This document shows positions 26,474-35,361 of a stretch of DNA of 64,000 nucleotides, one piece after another; within the stretch, counting starts at the first letter, position 1, and every line of letters begins with the position of its first letter. The stretch covers positions 248,001 through 312,000 of the forward strand of contig NZ_AUFF01000002.1 in assembly GCF_000426365.1 (NCBI RefSeq). Direction: 5' to 3'. The position numbers and the translations under genes are program-made. Under the pieces are notes generated by a model. It was not told the origin of the DNA. It saw only the letters and a list, made by a program, of their open reading frames with translations, and did no database searches. This DNA is from Arenimonas composti TR7-09 = DSM 18010. GTDB lineage: Bacteria; Pseudomonadota; Gammaproteobacteria; Xanthomonadales; Xanthomonadaceae.

Positions 26474-27073
26474 ATGTTCACCGGCATCATCCAGTCCGTC
26501 GGCCGCCTGGCGGCCCGCGAGCACCGCGGCGGCGACCAGCGCCAGACCTATGCCTGGGGTGGCCTGGCGCATGACGACATCGCCCTCGGCGAATCGATCG
26601 CCGTCAACGGCTGCTGCCTCACCGTCGTCGCCTGGGACGACGAAGGCTGGTCAGCCGACCTCAGCAACGAGACCCTGGCGCTGACCACGCTCGGCGCGCT
26701 GCCGATCGGCGCTCCGGTCAACTTCGAACGCGCGCTGCGCGCCAGCGATCGCCTCGGCGGGCATCTGGTCGCCGGCCATGTCGACGCCGTCGGCCACGTC
26801 GCCGCGGTGCACGACGACGGCCGCTCGCAGCGCTGGCGTTTCCACGCGCCGGCGTCGCTGCTGCGCTACGTCGCGGTGAAGGGCTCGATCGCCGTCGACG
26901 GCGTCAGCCTCACCGTCAATGCCGTCGACGACGAAGGTTTCGAAGTGAACCTGGTGCCGCACACGATCGCGCATACGGCGTTCGTGGCGACGAAGGTGGG
27001 CGATGCGGTGAACCTCGAGGCCGACACCGTCGCGCGGTATGTCGAGCGGTTGCTGGCGGGCGCCGAGTCATGA
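26474..27073 (+). CDS. ribE: riboflavin synthase, alpha subunit type (RibE)
   Basis: A 199-aa riboflavin synthase that dismutates two 6,7-dimethyl-8-ribityllumazine molecules to riboflavin. The universal N-terminus MFTGIIQSVG is present. Two lumazine-binding repeats follow, each with an SIAVNGCCLTV / SIAVDGVSLTVNAV type motif and a G(G)HxVxGHVD-like stretch (LGGHLVAGHVDAVG). Length is normal. It lies in the direction of ribD but is separated from it by two antisense membrane protein genes. The stop at 27071-27073 is close to a 49-codon ORF. Confidence 0.97.
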   Translation: MFTGIIQSVGRLAAREHRGGDQRQTYAWGGLAHDDIALGESIAVNGCCLTVVAWDDEGWSADLSNETLALTTLGALPIGAPVNFERALRASDRLGGHLVAGHVDAVGHVAAVHDDGRSQRWRFHAPASLLRYVAVKGSIAVDGVSLTVNAVDDEGFEVNLVPHTIAHTAFVATKVGDAVNLEADTVARYVERLLAGAES

Positions 27074-27095
27074 AACGGCTCACCTGACGCTTCGG

Positions 27096-27245
27096 ATGAT
27101 CGACTTCCCATTCACCATCTCACGGGGAATTTCGGCGAAGCCATACCGTACGGGCACACCAGAGCAGCAAAGAAGCTTCAACGAGCTTCCAGATGCCTTA
27201 CGCCTCAGCAATCCAGACCACTTGATGGAGTACATAGAGCGATGA
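27096..27245 (+). CDS. small hypothetical ORF (49 aa) coupled to a lipoprotein gene
   Basis: The ORF reads MIDFPFTISRGISAKPYR... and ends DHLMEYIER, with its TGA overlapping the ATG of the following lipoprotein gene (ATGA). Base composition is much more AT-rich than the neighbours. No family was recognised and there is no membrane helix or leader. The ribosome binding site is weak. It could be a genuine small protein, a coupling leader ORF, or the remnant of a larger transferred gene. Confidence 0.35.
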   Translation: MIDFPFTISRGISAKPYRTGTPEQQRSFNELPDALRLSNPDHLMEYIER

Positions 27246-27679
27246 GAAGACTTCTGGCGGCGCAGGCACTCTTGCTCATGACCGCTCTGGCCGGCTGCGT
27301 GTCTACCCCACGAGAGACAACAAGCGTTCCAACGTCGTATCGACTGCGCGTCGTGGACTTGCCTGAGAAGAGAACATTCGAGATCTCGCTCGTTTCGACG
27401 GAGAAGCGACCAATTTGCGTGTCGTCGGATCAGTGGCCGAACGCGGGAGGCTACGTCAGTATCGGCACGCGAGCGGTCCTGAATGGCGACAGGATTCGGC
27501 TGGTCGCGATGGATGCAGATTTCGGCTCGTGTGTCGGACCGTGCGAACCGCACCGGATCGAAGCGGGCGGTGAGCTCGCAGGCTCCATTTCTTATGACGC
27601 ATTCGGTGATGCGGAGTTCGTGCGCAACATGGAACCTCGCGATCTCGTATTGGCAGTCAATCCATACTTCTGCCCGTAG
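27242..27679 (+). CDS. hypothetical lipoprotein, AT-richer than neighbours
   Basis: A 145-aa protein with a lipoprotein signal: MRRLLAAQALLLMTALAGC, lipobox LAGC with Cys19, then Val at +2. The mature part (about 127 residues) is beta-rich by appearance and has four cysteines (PICVSSD, GSCVGPCEP, YFCP) that could form disulfides in the periplasm. No known domain was recognised. Base composition and codon choice are visibly more AT-rich than the surrounding rib genes, with codons such as AGA, ACA and TCG mixed. It sits between ribE and ribB with a coupled small ORF upstream, suggesting a recently acquired cargo. Confidence 0.72.
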   Translation: MRRLLAAQALLLMTALAGCVSTPRETTSVPTSYRLRVVDLPEKRTFEISLVSTEKRPICVSSDQWPNAGGYVSIGTRAVLNGDRIRLVAMDADFGSCVGPCEPHRIEAGGELAGSISYDAFGDAEFVRNMEPRDLVLAVNPYFCP

Positions 27680-27828
27680 CAGCTTGTTGAGTTTCGCCCA
27701 CGTGCGACTTGCATTTGGGAGGTCGCGGAGACCGTGACGCCGGGGACGGTTGGCGCTGCGCGATTACGAGCCCTGAACCGCACCCCTGCGTTGCATCCAT
27801 CCGGGCCGGTCCCCGGTCCCGGGTGGCC

Positions 27829-27834
27829 TAGAAT
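27829..27834 (+). promoter_or_regulatory. candidate -10 element upstream of ribB
   Basis: TAGAAT lies 31 bp before the ribB ATG, after a 185-bp gap in which no FMN riboswitch core was recognised. The rest of the gap (27680-27828) holds short GC-rich inverted stretches (CCGGTCCCCGGTCCCGGG) and nothing else I can name. Confidence 0.33.
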
Positions 27835-27864
27835 TGGCGCCTGATTTCTCTGCCGGCTATCCGC

Positions 27865-28965
27865 ATGCCCTTCGCCCCCGTCCCCGAACTGCTGGAAGAA
27901 CTGCGCGCCGGCCGCATGGTCGTGATCGTCGACGACGAGGACCGCGAGAACGAGGGCGACCTGATCATGGCCGCCGAGCTGGTGAAGCCCTCGGACATCA
28001 ATTTCATGGTGACGCACGCGCGCGGGCTGGTCTGCCTGTCGCTGACGCGCGAGCGCTGCCGCCAGCTCGGGCTGGGGCCGATGGTCCGCGACAACGCCTC
28101 GCCCTACCATACCAACTTCACCGTCTCGATCGAGGCGGCCGAGGGCGTCACCACCGGCATCAGCGCCTACGACCGCGCCCACACGATCCGCACCGCGGTG
28201 CGCCCCGACGCGAGCGCTGACGATCTGGTGATGCCCGGCCACATCTTCCCGCTGATGGCGCAGCCCGGCGGCGTGCTGACCCGCGCCGGCCACACCGAAG
28301 CCGCCGCCGACCTGGCGCGGCTCGCGGGGCTGGAACCGGCCGGTGTGCTGGTCGAGATCCTGAACCCCGACGGCTCGATGGCACGGCGGCCGGAGCTCGA
28401 GGCCTTCGCCCGCGAGCACGGGCTGAAGATCGGCTCGATCGAGGCACTGATCCGGCACCGCCTGGAGACCGAACACACCGTCGAGCGGATCGACGAGCGC
28501 GGCATCGACACCGCGCACGGCGGATTCCGCCTGCTGACCTACCGCGACCGCGTCAGCCGCGAGCTGCATTTCGCGCTGGTGCACGGCACGCCGCGCGCCG
28601 ACACGCCGACGCTGGTGCGCGTGCACGTGCAGAACCCGCTGAGCGACGTGCTGCAGTGGCGGCGCGCCGATTTCGGCATCGGCGTGCACGAGGCGATGGC
28701 GGCGGTGGCCGCGGCCGGCGAGGGCGTGGTGGTGGTGCTGGCTGAACCGCACGGCGCCGACGAGCTGCTGGCGCGCATCACCGAGGCCGACGACGCGGCG
28801 GCGGCCTCCGGCAAGGGCCCGAAGGTGCGCGAATGGCGCCGCAACGGCGCCGGCGCGCAGATCCTGGCTGACGTCGGGCTCGGCAAGCTGCGCGTGCTCG
28901 GCACGCCGCGGCGGCAGGTCGGCCTGGCAGGCTTCGGACTCGAGGTCGTCGAGTACGTGCGCTGA
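27865..28965 (+). CDS. ribB: 3,4-dihydroxy-2-butanone-4-phosphate synthase with degenerate GTP cyclohydrolase II domain
   Basis: A 366-aa RibBA-like protein. The N-terminal DHBP synthase domain (about residues 5-205) is intact: [28 protein letters not shown]-like [22 protein letters not shown], and the catalytic loop HIFPL...RAGHTEAA. The C-terminal RibA-like domain lacks its zinc ligands: where active RibA has a CxxGD...RCDCG segment, this protein reads VQNPLSD...RRADFG. The GTP-binding RQEGRGIGL motif is also gone ([10 protein letters not shown]). It therefore should make the four-carbon unit only, and a separate ribA is expected elsewhere. Such RibBX-type fusions are common in gammaproteobacteria. 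Confidence 0.95.
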   Translation: MPFAPVPELLEELRAGRMVVIVDDEDRENEGDLIMAAELVKPSDINFMVTHARGLVCLSLTRERCRQLGLGPMVRDNASPYHTNFTVSIEAAEGVTTGISAYDRAHTIRTAVRPDASADDLVMPGHIFPLMAQPGGVLTRAGHTEAAADLARLAGLEPAGVLVEILNPDGSMARRPELEAFAREHGLKIGSIEALIRHRLETEHTVERIDERGIDTAHGGFRLLTYRDRVSRELHFALVHGTPRADTPTLVRVHVQNPLSDVLQWRRADFGIGVHEAMAAVAAAGEGVVVVLAEPHGADELLARITEADDAAAASGKGPKVREWRRNGAGAQILADVGLGKLRVLGTPRRQVGLAGFGLEVVEYVR

Positions 28966-29023
28966 GCCGAAAACCGGGCCGAAAACCCGGGTCGAAAACC
29001 GGGGTCGGAGTACATTCCCGGGT
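28966..29023. repeat. tandem CCGAAAACCGGG units and a GGGGTCGGAGTAC repeat copy
   Basis: Right after the ribB stop come three tandem units (CCGAAAACCGGG, CCGAAAACCCGGG, TCGAAAACCGGGG). The last merges into GAAAACCGGGGTCGGAGTAC followed by ATTCCCGGG. An inverted copy of the latter occurs at 59035-59061 and a related one forms the palindrome at 17302-17369. The remaining gap to 29168 holds no recognisable gene or promoter. Confidence 0.85.
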
Positions 29024-29168
29024 TCCAATGCCGCGGGTTCCGGTGCCGGAGTAGTTTTCCGGTTCACGTCCACGCCGAATTCCTACGCCGCGGCGAGCCC
29101 GTGGCGGAGGCGCCGCGCGCGGCGACGAGGCATCGTCGATCCAGGTTCACCGCGCACTGGATCGCCGC

Positions 29169-30419
29169 ATGGACGCGCCGCTGTTCCGCCCGCAGGTGCT
29201 GGAAGCGAAAGCCGAAACCGGGCTCGGCACGATCGCGCTCGGGCAGCCGCTGTCGCGCTGGCTGCTCGCCGCGTTCGCGCTGCTGGCGACGGCGGCGGTC
29301 GTGGTTTTCCTCGCCACCGCCGACTACAGCCGCCGCACCCGCGTCGCCGGCCAGCTGGTGCCGCGCGACGGCCTCGCCAGCGCGGTGTCGCCGGTCGCCG
29401 GCACCGTGCTGTCGCTGCGCGTGCGCGAAGGCGACGCCGTGCGCGCCGGCGACGTGCTCGCGATCGTCGCCACCAGCCGGGTCACCCGCCGCGACGGCGA
29501 CACCGCGCGCGTCGCCGAAACCGCCCTCGCCGAACGTCGCAGCGCGCTGGTCGCCGGTTACGCCGCGCAGCGCGCCCAGCTCGAGGCGCAGCGCGACGGC
29601 GTCACCGCCCAGCTGCAGGCGCTGGCACTCGAACTCGTCCAGGTCGACGCCGAACGCCTGACCCGCGCCCGCCAGCAGGAACTCGCCGAAGCGGCCCTCG
29701 ACCGCTATCGCGAGCTGCACGCGCGCCGCTTCGTCACCGCGCTCGAGCTGCAGCAGCGCGAGGCCGCGGCGCTGGAACAGCGCGCGCTCGCACAGGCGGC
29801 CGCACGCCAGCACGCGGCGCTGCGCCGGCAGCAGTCGCAGCTCACGCAGGCGCGCGACGAGATGCCGGCGCGGCTGGCGGCCCTTGACGCGGCGCAGCAG
29901 CGCGAACTCGCGGCGCTGGCGCAGGAAGCCGCCGACACCGCCGCCCGCGCCGAGGCGGTGATCGTCGCCGCCGCCGACGGCAGCATCGCCACGCGCCTGG
30001 TGGAACCGGGACAGGCGGTGCTGGCCGGGCAGCCGCTGCTGGCGCTGCTGCCGGCCGATGCGACCCTCGAGGCGCATCTGGCGGTGCCGAGCCGCGCGGT
30101 CGGCTTCGTGGCCCCCGGCGACCGCGTGCTGCTGCGTTACGACGCCTTCCCGTACCAGAAGTTCGGCCAGCATCCGGGCACCGTGCTGCGCGTCTCGCGC
30201 AGTGCTTCGGTGGGCGAGGGCGGCGATGGCGAGCCGCTGTACCGGGTAGTGGTGGCGCCGGCGCGGGCCGAGGTCGTCGCCTTCGGCCGCGGCGAACCGC
30301 TGCGCCCCGGCATGCGACTCGAAGCCGACCTGCTCGGCGAGCGCCGGCGCCTCTGGGAATGGCTGCTCGAACCGCTGCAGGCGCTCGACGGTGCCGTGCG
30401 CGAGCACGGGCGGGGCTGA
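29169..30419 (+). CDS. HlyD-family membrane-fusion protein for bacteriocin-type export
   Basis: A 416-aa periplasmic adaptor. One membrane helix lies at about residues 32-52, followed by a lipoyl/beta-barrel half (VSPVAGTVLSLRVREGDAVRAGD), a long coiled-coil hairpin (about 110-260, Ala/Gln/Arg-rich) and the second half. The late motif RYDAFPYQKFGQHPGTVLRVSRSA is characteristic of CvaA/RaxA-type adaptors working with C39-peptidase ABC exporters. It should link the inner-membrane exporter encoded 1 bp downstream to a TolC-type channel encoded elsewhere. The pair lies between ribB and ribH. ATG 29169 gives MDAPLFRPQVLEAK, a normal start for this family. Confidence 0.93.
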   Translation: MDAPLFRPQVLEAKAETGLGTIALGQPLSRWLLAAFALLATAAVVVFLATADYSRRTRVAGQLVPRDGLASAVSPVAGTVLSLRVREGDAVRAGDVLAIVATSRVTRRDGDTARVAETALAERRSALVAGYAAQRAQLEAQRDGVTAQLQALALELVQVDAERLTRARQQELAEAALDRYRELHARRFVTALELQQREAAALEQRALAQAAARQHAALRRQQSQLTQARDEMPARLAALDAAQQRELAALAQEAADTAARAEAVIVAAADGSIATRLVEPGQAVLAGQPLLALLPADATLEAHLAVPSRAVGFVAPGDRVLLRYDAFPYQKFGQHPGTVLRVSRSASVGEGGDGEPLYRVVVAPARAEVVAFGRGEPLRPGMRLEADLLGERRRLWEWLLEPLQALDGAVREHGRG

Positions 30420-30420
30420 C

Positions 30421-32550
30421 GTGGAAGCGATCCGGCAATCCGCGGTCGGCGAATGCGGCCTGGCCTGCCTGGCGATGGTCGCGGAACACCATGGCCACCG
30501 CATCGGCCTGCCGGCGCTGCGCCAGCGCTTCCCGCTGTCGCTGAAAGGCGCCTCGCTGGCGCGGCTGGTGGCGATCGCCGGCGCCCTCGGGCTGCAGGCG
30601 CGGGCGCTGCGGCTCGAGCCGGCGCAGCTGCGCGAGCTGAAGCTGCCATGCGTGCTGCACTGGAACCTCGACCATTACGTCGTGCTCGAGAAGGTCGGGC
30701 GGCGGGGGCTGCGCATCCTCGATCCGGCGCTCGGGCGCCGGCACGTGGATGCCGACGAAGTCGCGCGCCGCTTCACCGGCGTCGCGCTCGAACTCACGCC
30801 GGCCGCCGCCTTCGCGCCGCGCGCCGCGCCGCCGCCGCTGCGCCTGCGCCAGCTGCTCGGCCGCGTCGCCGGCGGCCTGCGCGCGCTCGGCCTGCTGCTG
30901 GCGCTGTCGCTGGCGCTGCAGGTGTTCGTTCTGCTGGCGCCGATGCAGCTGCAGTGGATCGTCGACCACGCCCTGGTCGCCGCCGACCGCGAACTGCTGG
31001 CGGTGATCGCGCTCGGTTTCGCGCTGCTGCTGGCGCTGCAGGTCGGCGTCGGCCTGTTGCGCGGCTGGACCCTGGTCGCGCTGGCGGCGGCGCTGGGCCG
31101 GCAGTGGACCGGCAACGTGCTCGCGCATGCGCTGCGGCTGCCGCTCGACTTCTTCCAGAAACGCCATCTCGGTGACGTCGTGTCGCGGCTCGGCGCGGTG
31201 CAGGCGATCCAGCGCACGCTCACCACCGGCTTCGTCGAGGCACTCGTGGACGGCGTGCTGGCCGTGGCGACGGCGACGATGATGCTGCTCTACAGCCCGA
31301 AACTCGCGGCGATAGGCTTCCTCGCCGTCGCGCTCTACCTGGCGGCGCGGATGACGGCCTTCCCGCACCTGCGCGAGGCCAACGAACGCCAGCTCGAGGC
31401 GGCGGCGAGCCAGCAGGGCCACCTGCTCGAATCGCTGCGCGGCATCCAGAGCCTGAAGGTCGCCGGCCAGGAGCCGGCACGCGCGGCGCAGTACCGCAGC
31501 CTGGTCGTCGACACCCTCAACCGCGAACTGCGGCTGGCGACCTTCGGGCTCGGCTTCTCCTCCGGCCAGCAGCTGCTGTTCGGCGGCGAACGCGTGCTGG
31601 TGATCTGGCTCGGCGCCGGCCTGGTGCTCGACGGCGGCTTCTCGGTCGGCATGCTGCTCGCGTACCTGGCGTGGAAGGACCAGTTCGCGGCGCGCACCGC
31701 GACCCTGGTCGACCGCCTGGTGGAACTGCGCATGCTGCGCCTGCACGGCGAGCGCCTGGCCGACATCGTGCTCGCGGAACCCGAGCACGACCCGGCGTCG
31801 GATTTCGAGCAGGCGCCGGCGTCGCTGCGCATCGAGGTGCGGGAGCTCGGCTTCCGCTACGCCGACGGCGAACCCTGGGTGCTGCGCGGCTGCAGCTTCC
31901 ATGTCGACGAGGGCGAGACGGTGGCGATCGTCGGTGCCTCCGGTGGCGGCAAGACGACGCTGCTGAAGCTCGTGCTCGGCCTGCTGTCGCCGGAGGAGGG
32001 GCGGGTCCTGGTCGGCGGCCGCGACCTGCGCCGGCTGGGCGCCCGCAACTTCCGCGCCCAGGTCGGCGTGGTGATGCAGGACGACCAGCTGTTCGCCGGT
32101 TCGATCGCCGACAACATCGCCCTCGGCGACGACCGCGTCGACATGGTCCGGGTCGAGGCCGCTGCCCGCGCCGCCGCGGTGCACGACGAGATCGCGGCGA
32201 TGCCGATGGGCTACCACAGCCTGATCGGCGACATGGGCAGCGCCCTCAGCGGCGGCCAGAAGCAGCGGGTGATCCTGGCGCGGGCGCTGTACCGGCAGCC
32301 GCGGCTGCTGGTGCTCGACGAGGCCACCAGCCACCTCGACGTCGGCAACGAGCAGCGGGTCAACGCGGCGATCCGGCAGCTGCGGATCGGCAAGCTGATC
32401 GTCGCCCACCGCCCGGAAACCATCGCCGCCGCCGACCGGGTGCTGGTGCTGCACGGCGGCCGGATCGTGCAGGAAGCCCGGCCCGGGCTGCCGCCGGGGC
32501 CGCCGGCCCGCGCCGCCCCGGAAGCCGCGAGCCCGGTCCCCACGGGGTAA
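30421..32550 (+). CDS. C39-peptidase ABC exporter for double-glycine-leader peptides
   Basis: A 709-aa bacteriocin-type exporter in three parts. The N-terminal C39 peptidase covers about residues 1-130, with Cys12 in [10 protein letters not shown], His85 in WNLDHYVVL and Asp101 in ILDPALG. Six membrane helices span about 145-430. The ATPase has Walker [10 protein letters not shown], signature ALSGGQKQR and Walker [13 protein letters not shown]. All three catalytic residues are present, so it should cut leaders after Gly-Gly and export the core. The GTG at 30421 follows the HlyD stop by 1 bp. A longer reading from 30391 would overlap hlyD. The obvious substrate is the peptide at 35362. Confidence 0.95.
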   Translation: MEAIRQSAVGECGLACLAMVAEHHGHRIGLPALRQRFPLSLKGASLARLVAIAGALGLQARALRLEPAQLRELKLPCVLHWNLDHYVVLEKVGRRGLRILDPALGRRHVDADEVARRFTGVALELTPAAAFAPRAAPPPLRLRQLLGRVAGGLRALGLLLALSLALQVFVLLAPMQLQWIVDHALVAADRELLAVIALGFALLLALQVGVGLLRGWTLVALAAALGRQWTGNVLAHALRLPLDFFQKRHLGDVVSRLGAVQAIQRTLTTGFVEALVDGVLAVATATMMLLYSPKLAAIGFLAVALYLAARMTAFPHLREANERQLEAAASQQGHLLESLRGIQSLKVAGQEPARAAQYRSLVVDTLNRELRLATFGLGFSSGQQLLFGGERVLVIWLGAGLVLDGGFSVGMLLAYLAWKDQFAARTATLVDRLVELRMLRLHGERLADIVLAEPEHDPASDFEQAPASLRIEVRELGFRYADGEPWVLRGCSFHVDEGETVAIVGASGGGKTTLLKLVLGLLSPEEGRVLVGGRDLRRLGARNFRAQVGVVMQDDQLFAGSIADNIALGDDRVDMVRVEAAARAAAVHDEIAAMPMGYHSLIGDMGSALSGGQKQRVILARALYRQPRLLVLDEATSHLDVGNEQRVNAAIRQLRIGKLIVAHRPETIAAADRVLVLHGGRIVQEARPGLPPGPPARAAPEAASPVPTG

Positions 32551-32553
32551 ACT
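32548..32553 (+). promoter_or_regulatory. candidate -10 element upstream of ribH
   Basis: TAAACT overlaps the exporter stop codon and lies 28 bp before the ribH ATG. The -35 region is not recognisable. With the hexamers before ribE and ribB it suggests separate transcription starts for rib genes that follow inserted DNA. Confidence 0.3.
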
Positions 32554-32581
32554 TGCGGCCCCTTCGTCCCCGCCCACCCCG

Positions 32582-33049
32582 ATGACCGACTACGCAGGCG
32601 ATGTCCGCAGCCCCGACGGGGCCCGCTACGCCATCGTCGCCAGCCGCTGGAACCCGCGCATCGTCGACGCCCTCGTCGACGGCGCCCGCCGTGCCTTCGC
32701 CGGCAACGGCGTGGCTGCCGACGCCGTCGACCTGATCCGGGTGCCCGGCGCCTGGGAGCTGCCGATGGCGGCCGCGCACGCGGTCGACCGCGGCCAGTAC
32801 GCCGGCATCGTCGCCCTCGGCTGCGTGGTCCGCGGCGACACCCGCCACTACGAACACGTCGCCGACGAATGCGCCCGCGGCCTGATGCGCGTCGCCCTGG
32901 ACACCGGCGTGCCGGTCGCCAACGGCGTGCTCGCGGTCGAGCGCCACGAGGACGCCGTCGCCCGCGCCGGTGGCGCCCACGGCAACAAGGGCGAGGAATG
33001 CGCCCTGGCCATCGTCGAGATGGCGAACCTGATCGGAAAACTCGCATGA
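32582..33049 (+). CDS. ribH: 6,7-dimethyl-8-ribityllumazine synthase
   Basis: A 155-aa lumazine synthase that condenses the RibB product with 5-amino-6-ribitylaminouracil. Family motifs are [20 protein letters not shown] (substrate loop), [15 protein letters not shown] and [17 protein letters not shown], the last with the catalytic His. The C-terminal [17 protein letters not shown] is also typical. It usually follows ribB directly; here an HlyD/ABC export pair intervenes. The stop overlaps the nusB ATG (ATGA). Confidence 0.97.
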   Translation: MTDYAGDVRSPDGARYAIVASRWNPRIVDALVDGARRAFAGNGVAADAVDLIRVPGAWELPMAAAHAVDRGQYAGIVALGCVVRGDTRHYEHVADECARGLMRVALDTGVPVANGVLAVERHEDAVARAGGAHGNKGEECALAIVEMANLIGKLA

Positions 33050-33507
33050 AGCACGCCCGCCCCGACGGCATCGACCCGCACGCCCGTTCCCGCGCCCGCC
33101 GCCGCGCCCTGCAGGCGATCTACGCCTGGCAGCTGTCCGGCGCCGCGATCGCCAAGGTCATCGAGCAGTTCCGCAGCGAGCAGGACATGGAAGTGGCCGA
33201 CCTCGAGTATTTCGAGGACCTGGTGCGCGGCGTCGAGGCGAACCTCGGGGAACTGGACGCGAAGCTGGCCGGTTTCGTCGACCGCGACATCGCCCAGGTC
33301 GATCCGATCGAGCGCGCGGTGCTGCGCATCGCCGCCTACGAACTGCTGCACCGCCCCGACGTGCCCTACCGGGTGGTGATCAACGAGGCGATCGAAACCA
33401 CCAAGCGCTTCGGCAGCGAGCACGGCCACACCTACGTCAACGGCGTGCTCGACCACGCCGCGGCGCAGTGGCGCGCCGCCGAGGCACAGGCCGCCCGCCA
33501 GCGCTGA
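33046..33507 (+). CDS. nusB: transcription antitermination protein NusB
   Basis: A 153-aa all-helical RNA-binding protein that joins the rRNA antitermination complex with NusE at boxA. Recognisable segments are [36 protein letters not shown] and [31 protein letters not shown]. Length is a little above the usual 140 aa owing to an N-terminal extension before the RSRAR motif. The ATGA overlaps with ribH and the shared base with thiL indicate one transcript. Confidence 0.97.
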   Translation: MKHARPDGIDPHARSRARRRALQAIYAWQLSGAAIAKVIEQFRSEQDMEVADLEYFEDLVRGVEANLGELDAKLAGFVDRDIAQVDPIERAVLRIAAYELLHRPDVPYRVVINEAIETTKRFGSEHGHTYVNGVLDHAAAQWRAAEAQAARQR

Positions 33508-34481
33508 TGGCCGGCGAGTTCGCGCTGATCGACCGGATCCGCGCGCGCGCCCGCTCCCGCGCCGACGTCGTGCTCGGCATCGGCGACGATGCCGCCCTGC
33601 TGGCGGTACCGCCCGGCCAGCAGCTCGTCGTCACCACCGACACCCTCGTCGCCGGCGTGCACTGGCCGGACGGCACCGCCCCCGCCGACATCGGCTGGAA
33701 GGCGCTGGCGGTGAACCTCAGCGATCTCGCGGCGATGGCCGCCACGCCGGCCTGGGTGACGCTGGCGCTGACGCTGCCGTTCGCGAGCGCGGAGGAACGC
33801 AGCGCTTTCGTCGACGGTTTCCTCGACGGCTTCTGCGAGCTCGCCGACGAACACGACGTCGCGCTGGTCGGCGGCGACACGACGTCCGGCCCGCTGGCCG
33901 TCACCGTGACCGCGCACGGGCTGGTGGCGCCGGGCGCGGCGCTGCACCGCGACGCCGCCCGCCCCGGCGACGACGTGTGGGTCACCGGCACCCTCGGCGA
34001 CGCCGCCGGCGCGCTGGCGCAGTGGCGGGCGCGCGGGCCGTTCTCGGCCAAGCTGCGCTACCGGCTGGACCGGCCGACGCCGCGCCTGGCGGTCGCCGCC
34101 GCGCTGCGCGGCCTCGCCCGCGCTGCGGTCGACGTCAGCGACGGCCTGCTCGCCGACCTCGGCCACGTGCTCGCCGCCAGCGGCGGCCTCGGCGCCGCGC
34201 TCGAGCTCGGCCGGCTGCCGACCTCGCGCACGCTCGCCGACCACTTCGCCGACGAGCGGGCGCGCTGGCCGCTGCAGCTTTCCGGCGGCGACGACTACGA
34301 ACTGTGCTTCACCGCCGCGCCGGCCGACGCGCTGGCGATCGAGATGGCGCTCGACGCCGCCGGCTGCGGCGCCGCGGTGATCGGGCGGATCACCGCCGAG
34401 CCCGGTATCCGCCTGACCACGCCGGAGGGCGAGGCCTGGGTGCCCGGGGCCGCGGGATACGAACATTTCGGGCGGGCGTAG
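33507..34481 (+). CDS. thiL: thiamine-monophosphate kinase
   Basis: ThiL (324 aa) phosphorylates thiamine monophosphate to the active diphosphate. Typical motifs are FALIDRIRAR, DVVLGIGDDAALL, VVTTDTLVAGVHW, WKALAVNLSDLAAMAATP, LVGGDTTSGPLAVTV and SGGDDYELCFT. Length is normal. ATG 33507 shares its first base with the nusB stop; the longer reading from 33468 lies inside nusB. The following gap to pgpA carries a short tandem repeat. Confidence 0.97.
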   Translation: MAGEFALIDRIRARARSRADVVLGIGDDAALLAVPPGQQLVVTTDTLVAGVHWPDGTAPADIGWKALAVNLSDLAAMAATPAWVTLALTLPFASAEERSAFVDGFLDGFCELADEHDVALVGGDTTSGPLAVTVTAHGLVAPGAALHRDAARPGDDVWVTGTLGDAAGALAQWRARGPFSAKLRYRLDRPTPRLAVAAALRGLARAAVDVSDGLLADLGHVLAASGGLGAALELGRLPTSRTLADHFADERARWPLQLSGGDDYELCFTAAPADALAIEMALDAAGCGAAVIGRITAEPGIRLTTPEGEAWVPGAAGYEHFGRA

Positions 34482-34494
34482 TTCGAATTCTTTG

Positions 34495-34532
34495 CCACGG
34501 ATGAACACGGACGAGCCCGGATGAACACGGAT
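34495..34532. repeat. short tandem repeat, GGATGAACACGGA type
   Basis: Two copies of CGGATGAACACGGA separated by CGAGCCC lie between thiL and pgpA. Similar strings are frequent between genes in related bacteria (recalled, not searched). No function is proposed. Confidence 0.6.
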
Positions 34533-34558
34533 AGAGCTTTCGGTTCGGAGCGCGACGC

Positions 34559-35059
34559 ATGGCGCTGATGCCGACGGGGACGCGGCGGAAGCTGATGAGG
34601 CATCCGCTGGGCTGGATCGCCGCCGGGTTCGGGGCGGGGTTTTCGCCGTGGGCGCCGGGGACGGTCGGCAGTCTCGCGGCGCTCGTTCCGTGGTGGTTCC
34701 TGCTGCGCGACCTGTCGCTGCCGGTGTATCTGGCGGTGCTGGTGGCGACGTTCGTCCTCGGCTGCTGGGCGGCGCACTGGACGATCCGCAGGACCGGCAT
34801 CGAGGACCCGTCGGTCGTCGTCTGGGACGAATACGTCGGCATGTGGATCGCGCTGATCCTGCTGCCCGCCGGCTGGCCCTGGGTGGTCGCGGCGTTCGCG
34901 CTGTTCCGGCTGTTCGACATCTGGAAGCCGTGGCCGGTGAGCTGGGCCGATTCGAAGCTGCACGGCGGCTTCGGCGCGATGCTCGACGACGCCTTCGCCG
35001 GCCTCTGGGCGCTGGCCCTGCTGCAACTCGGCGCCTGGCTCCTCTCCCGCTTCTCGTAG
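34559..35059 (+). CDS. pgpA: phosphatidylglycerophosphatase A
   Basis: A 166-aa membrane phosphatase converting phosphatidylglycerophosphate to phosphatidylglycerol. PF04608 family motifs are GFGAGFSPWAPGTVGSLAAL, VVWDEYVGMWIAL, FRLFDIWKPWPVSWADSKLHGGFGAMLDDAFAGL. About four membrane helices are visible. ATG 34559 was taken; ATG 34568 (MPTGTRRKLM) is equally possible. It closes the nusB-thiL-pgpA run, which is a standard order, and is followed by a block of repeats. Confidence 0.95.
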   Translation: MALMPTGTRRKLMRHPLGWIAAGFGAGFSPWAPGTVGSLAALVPWWFLLRDLSLPVYLAVLVATFVLGCWAAHWTIRRTGIEDPSVVVWDEYVGMWIALILLPAGWPWVVAAFALFRLFDIWKPWPVSWADSKLHGGFGAMLDDAFAGLWALALLQLGAWLLSRFS

Positions 35060-35235
35060 GAGCGGCTTCAGCCCCCCCGCTTCTTGTGGGAGCGGCTTCA
35101 GCCGCGATGAGCGAGAAACGAGGAACGAGAAACGAGGGACGAGGAACGAGGAACGAGGAACGAGTGAGGGCCCGCGCCGGGGCGCGGGCGCGCTTCGCGC
35201 GAGTGGGGAGGGATCGCGGCTGAAGCCGCTCCTAC
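35056..35235. repeat. composite repeat block: REP units plus AACGAGN heptads
   Basis: Two direct REP-like units (35056-35073, truncated; 35086-35108) open the block. They are followed by about eight AACGAGN heptads (35111-35166), a GC-rich hairpin (GGGCCCGCGCC...GGCGCGGGC, then GCGCGCTTCGCGCG) and an inverted REP unit at 35213-35235. It overlaps the pgpA stop region. The same hairpin core recurs, inverted, at 38735-38770. Confidence 0.88.
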
Positions 35236-35306
35236 GCGCGTTCCGCGCGGCGTTGTAGGAAATCGCCGCGACCCCGCGAGCACCCCTTGATTCCGACCCG
35301 GGTAAT

Positions 35307-35340
35307 CAGGGTCTGCTGACCCTGCCCGCAATACCGCGGG
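35307..35340 (+). promoter_or_regulatory. two adjacent short hairpins in the leader of the double-glycine peptide gene
   Basis: CAGGGTC-TGCT-GACCCTG (35307-35324) is followed at once by CCCGC-AATACC-GCGGG (35325-35340). The ribosome binding site AGGGAG (35349-35354) and ATG 35362 come next. No T-run follows, so these are not a classical terminator. They may be a leader structure or part of an operator (inference). No promoter with both hexamers was found in 35236-35306. Confidence 0.45.
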
Positions 35341-35361
35341 TGCACACCAGGGAGTGGTGTC

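Noticed and set aside
26411-26572. Longer N-terminus of the second GT-C-like protein
   Set aside because: It would overlap ribE, whose start is fixed by MFTGII. Methionine at 26410 fits the paralogue's N-terminus.
27680-27864. FMN riboswitch upstream of ribB
   Set aside because: The conserved FMN aptamer strings and multi-helix junction were not found in the gap.
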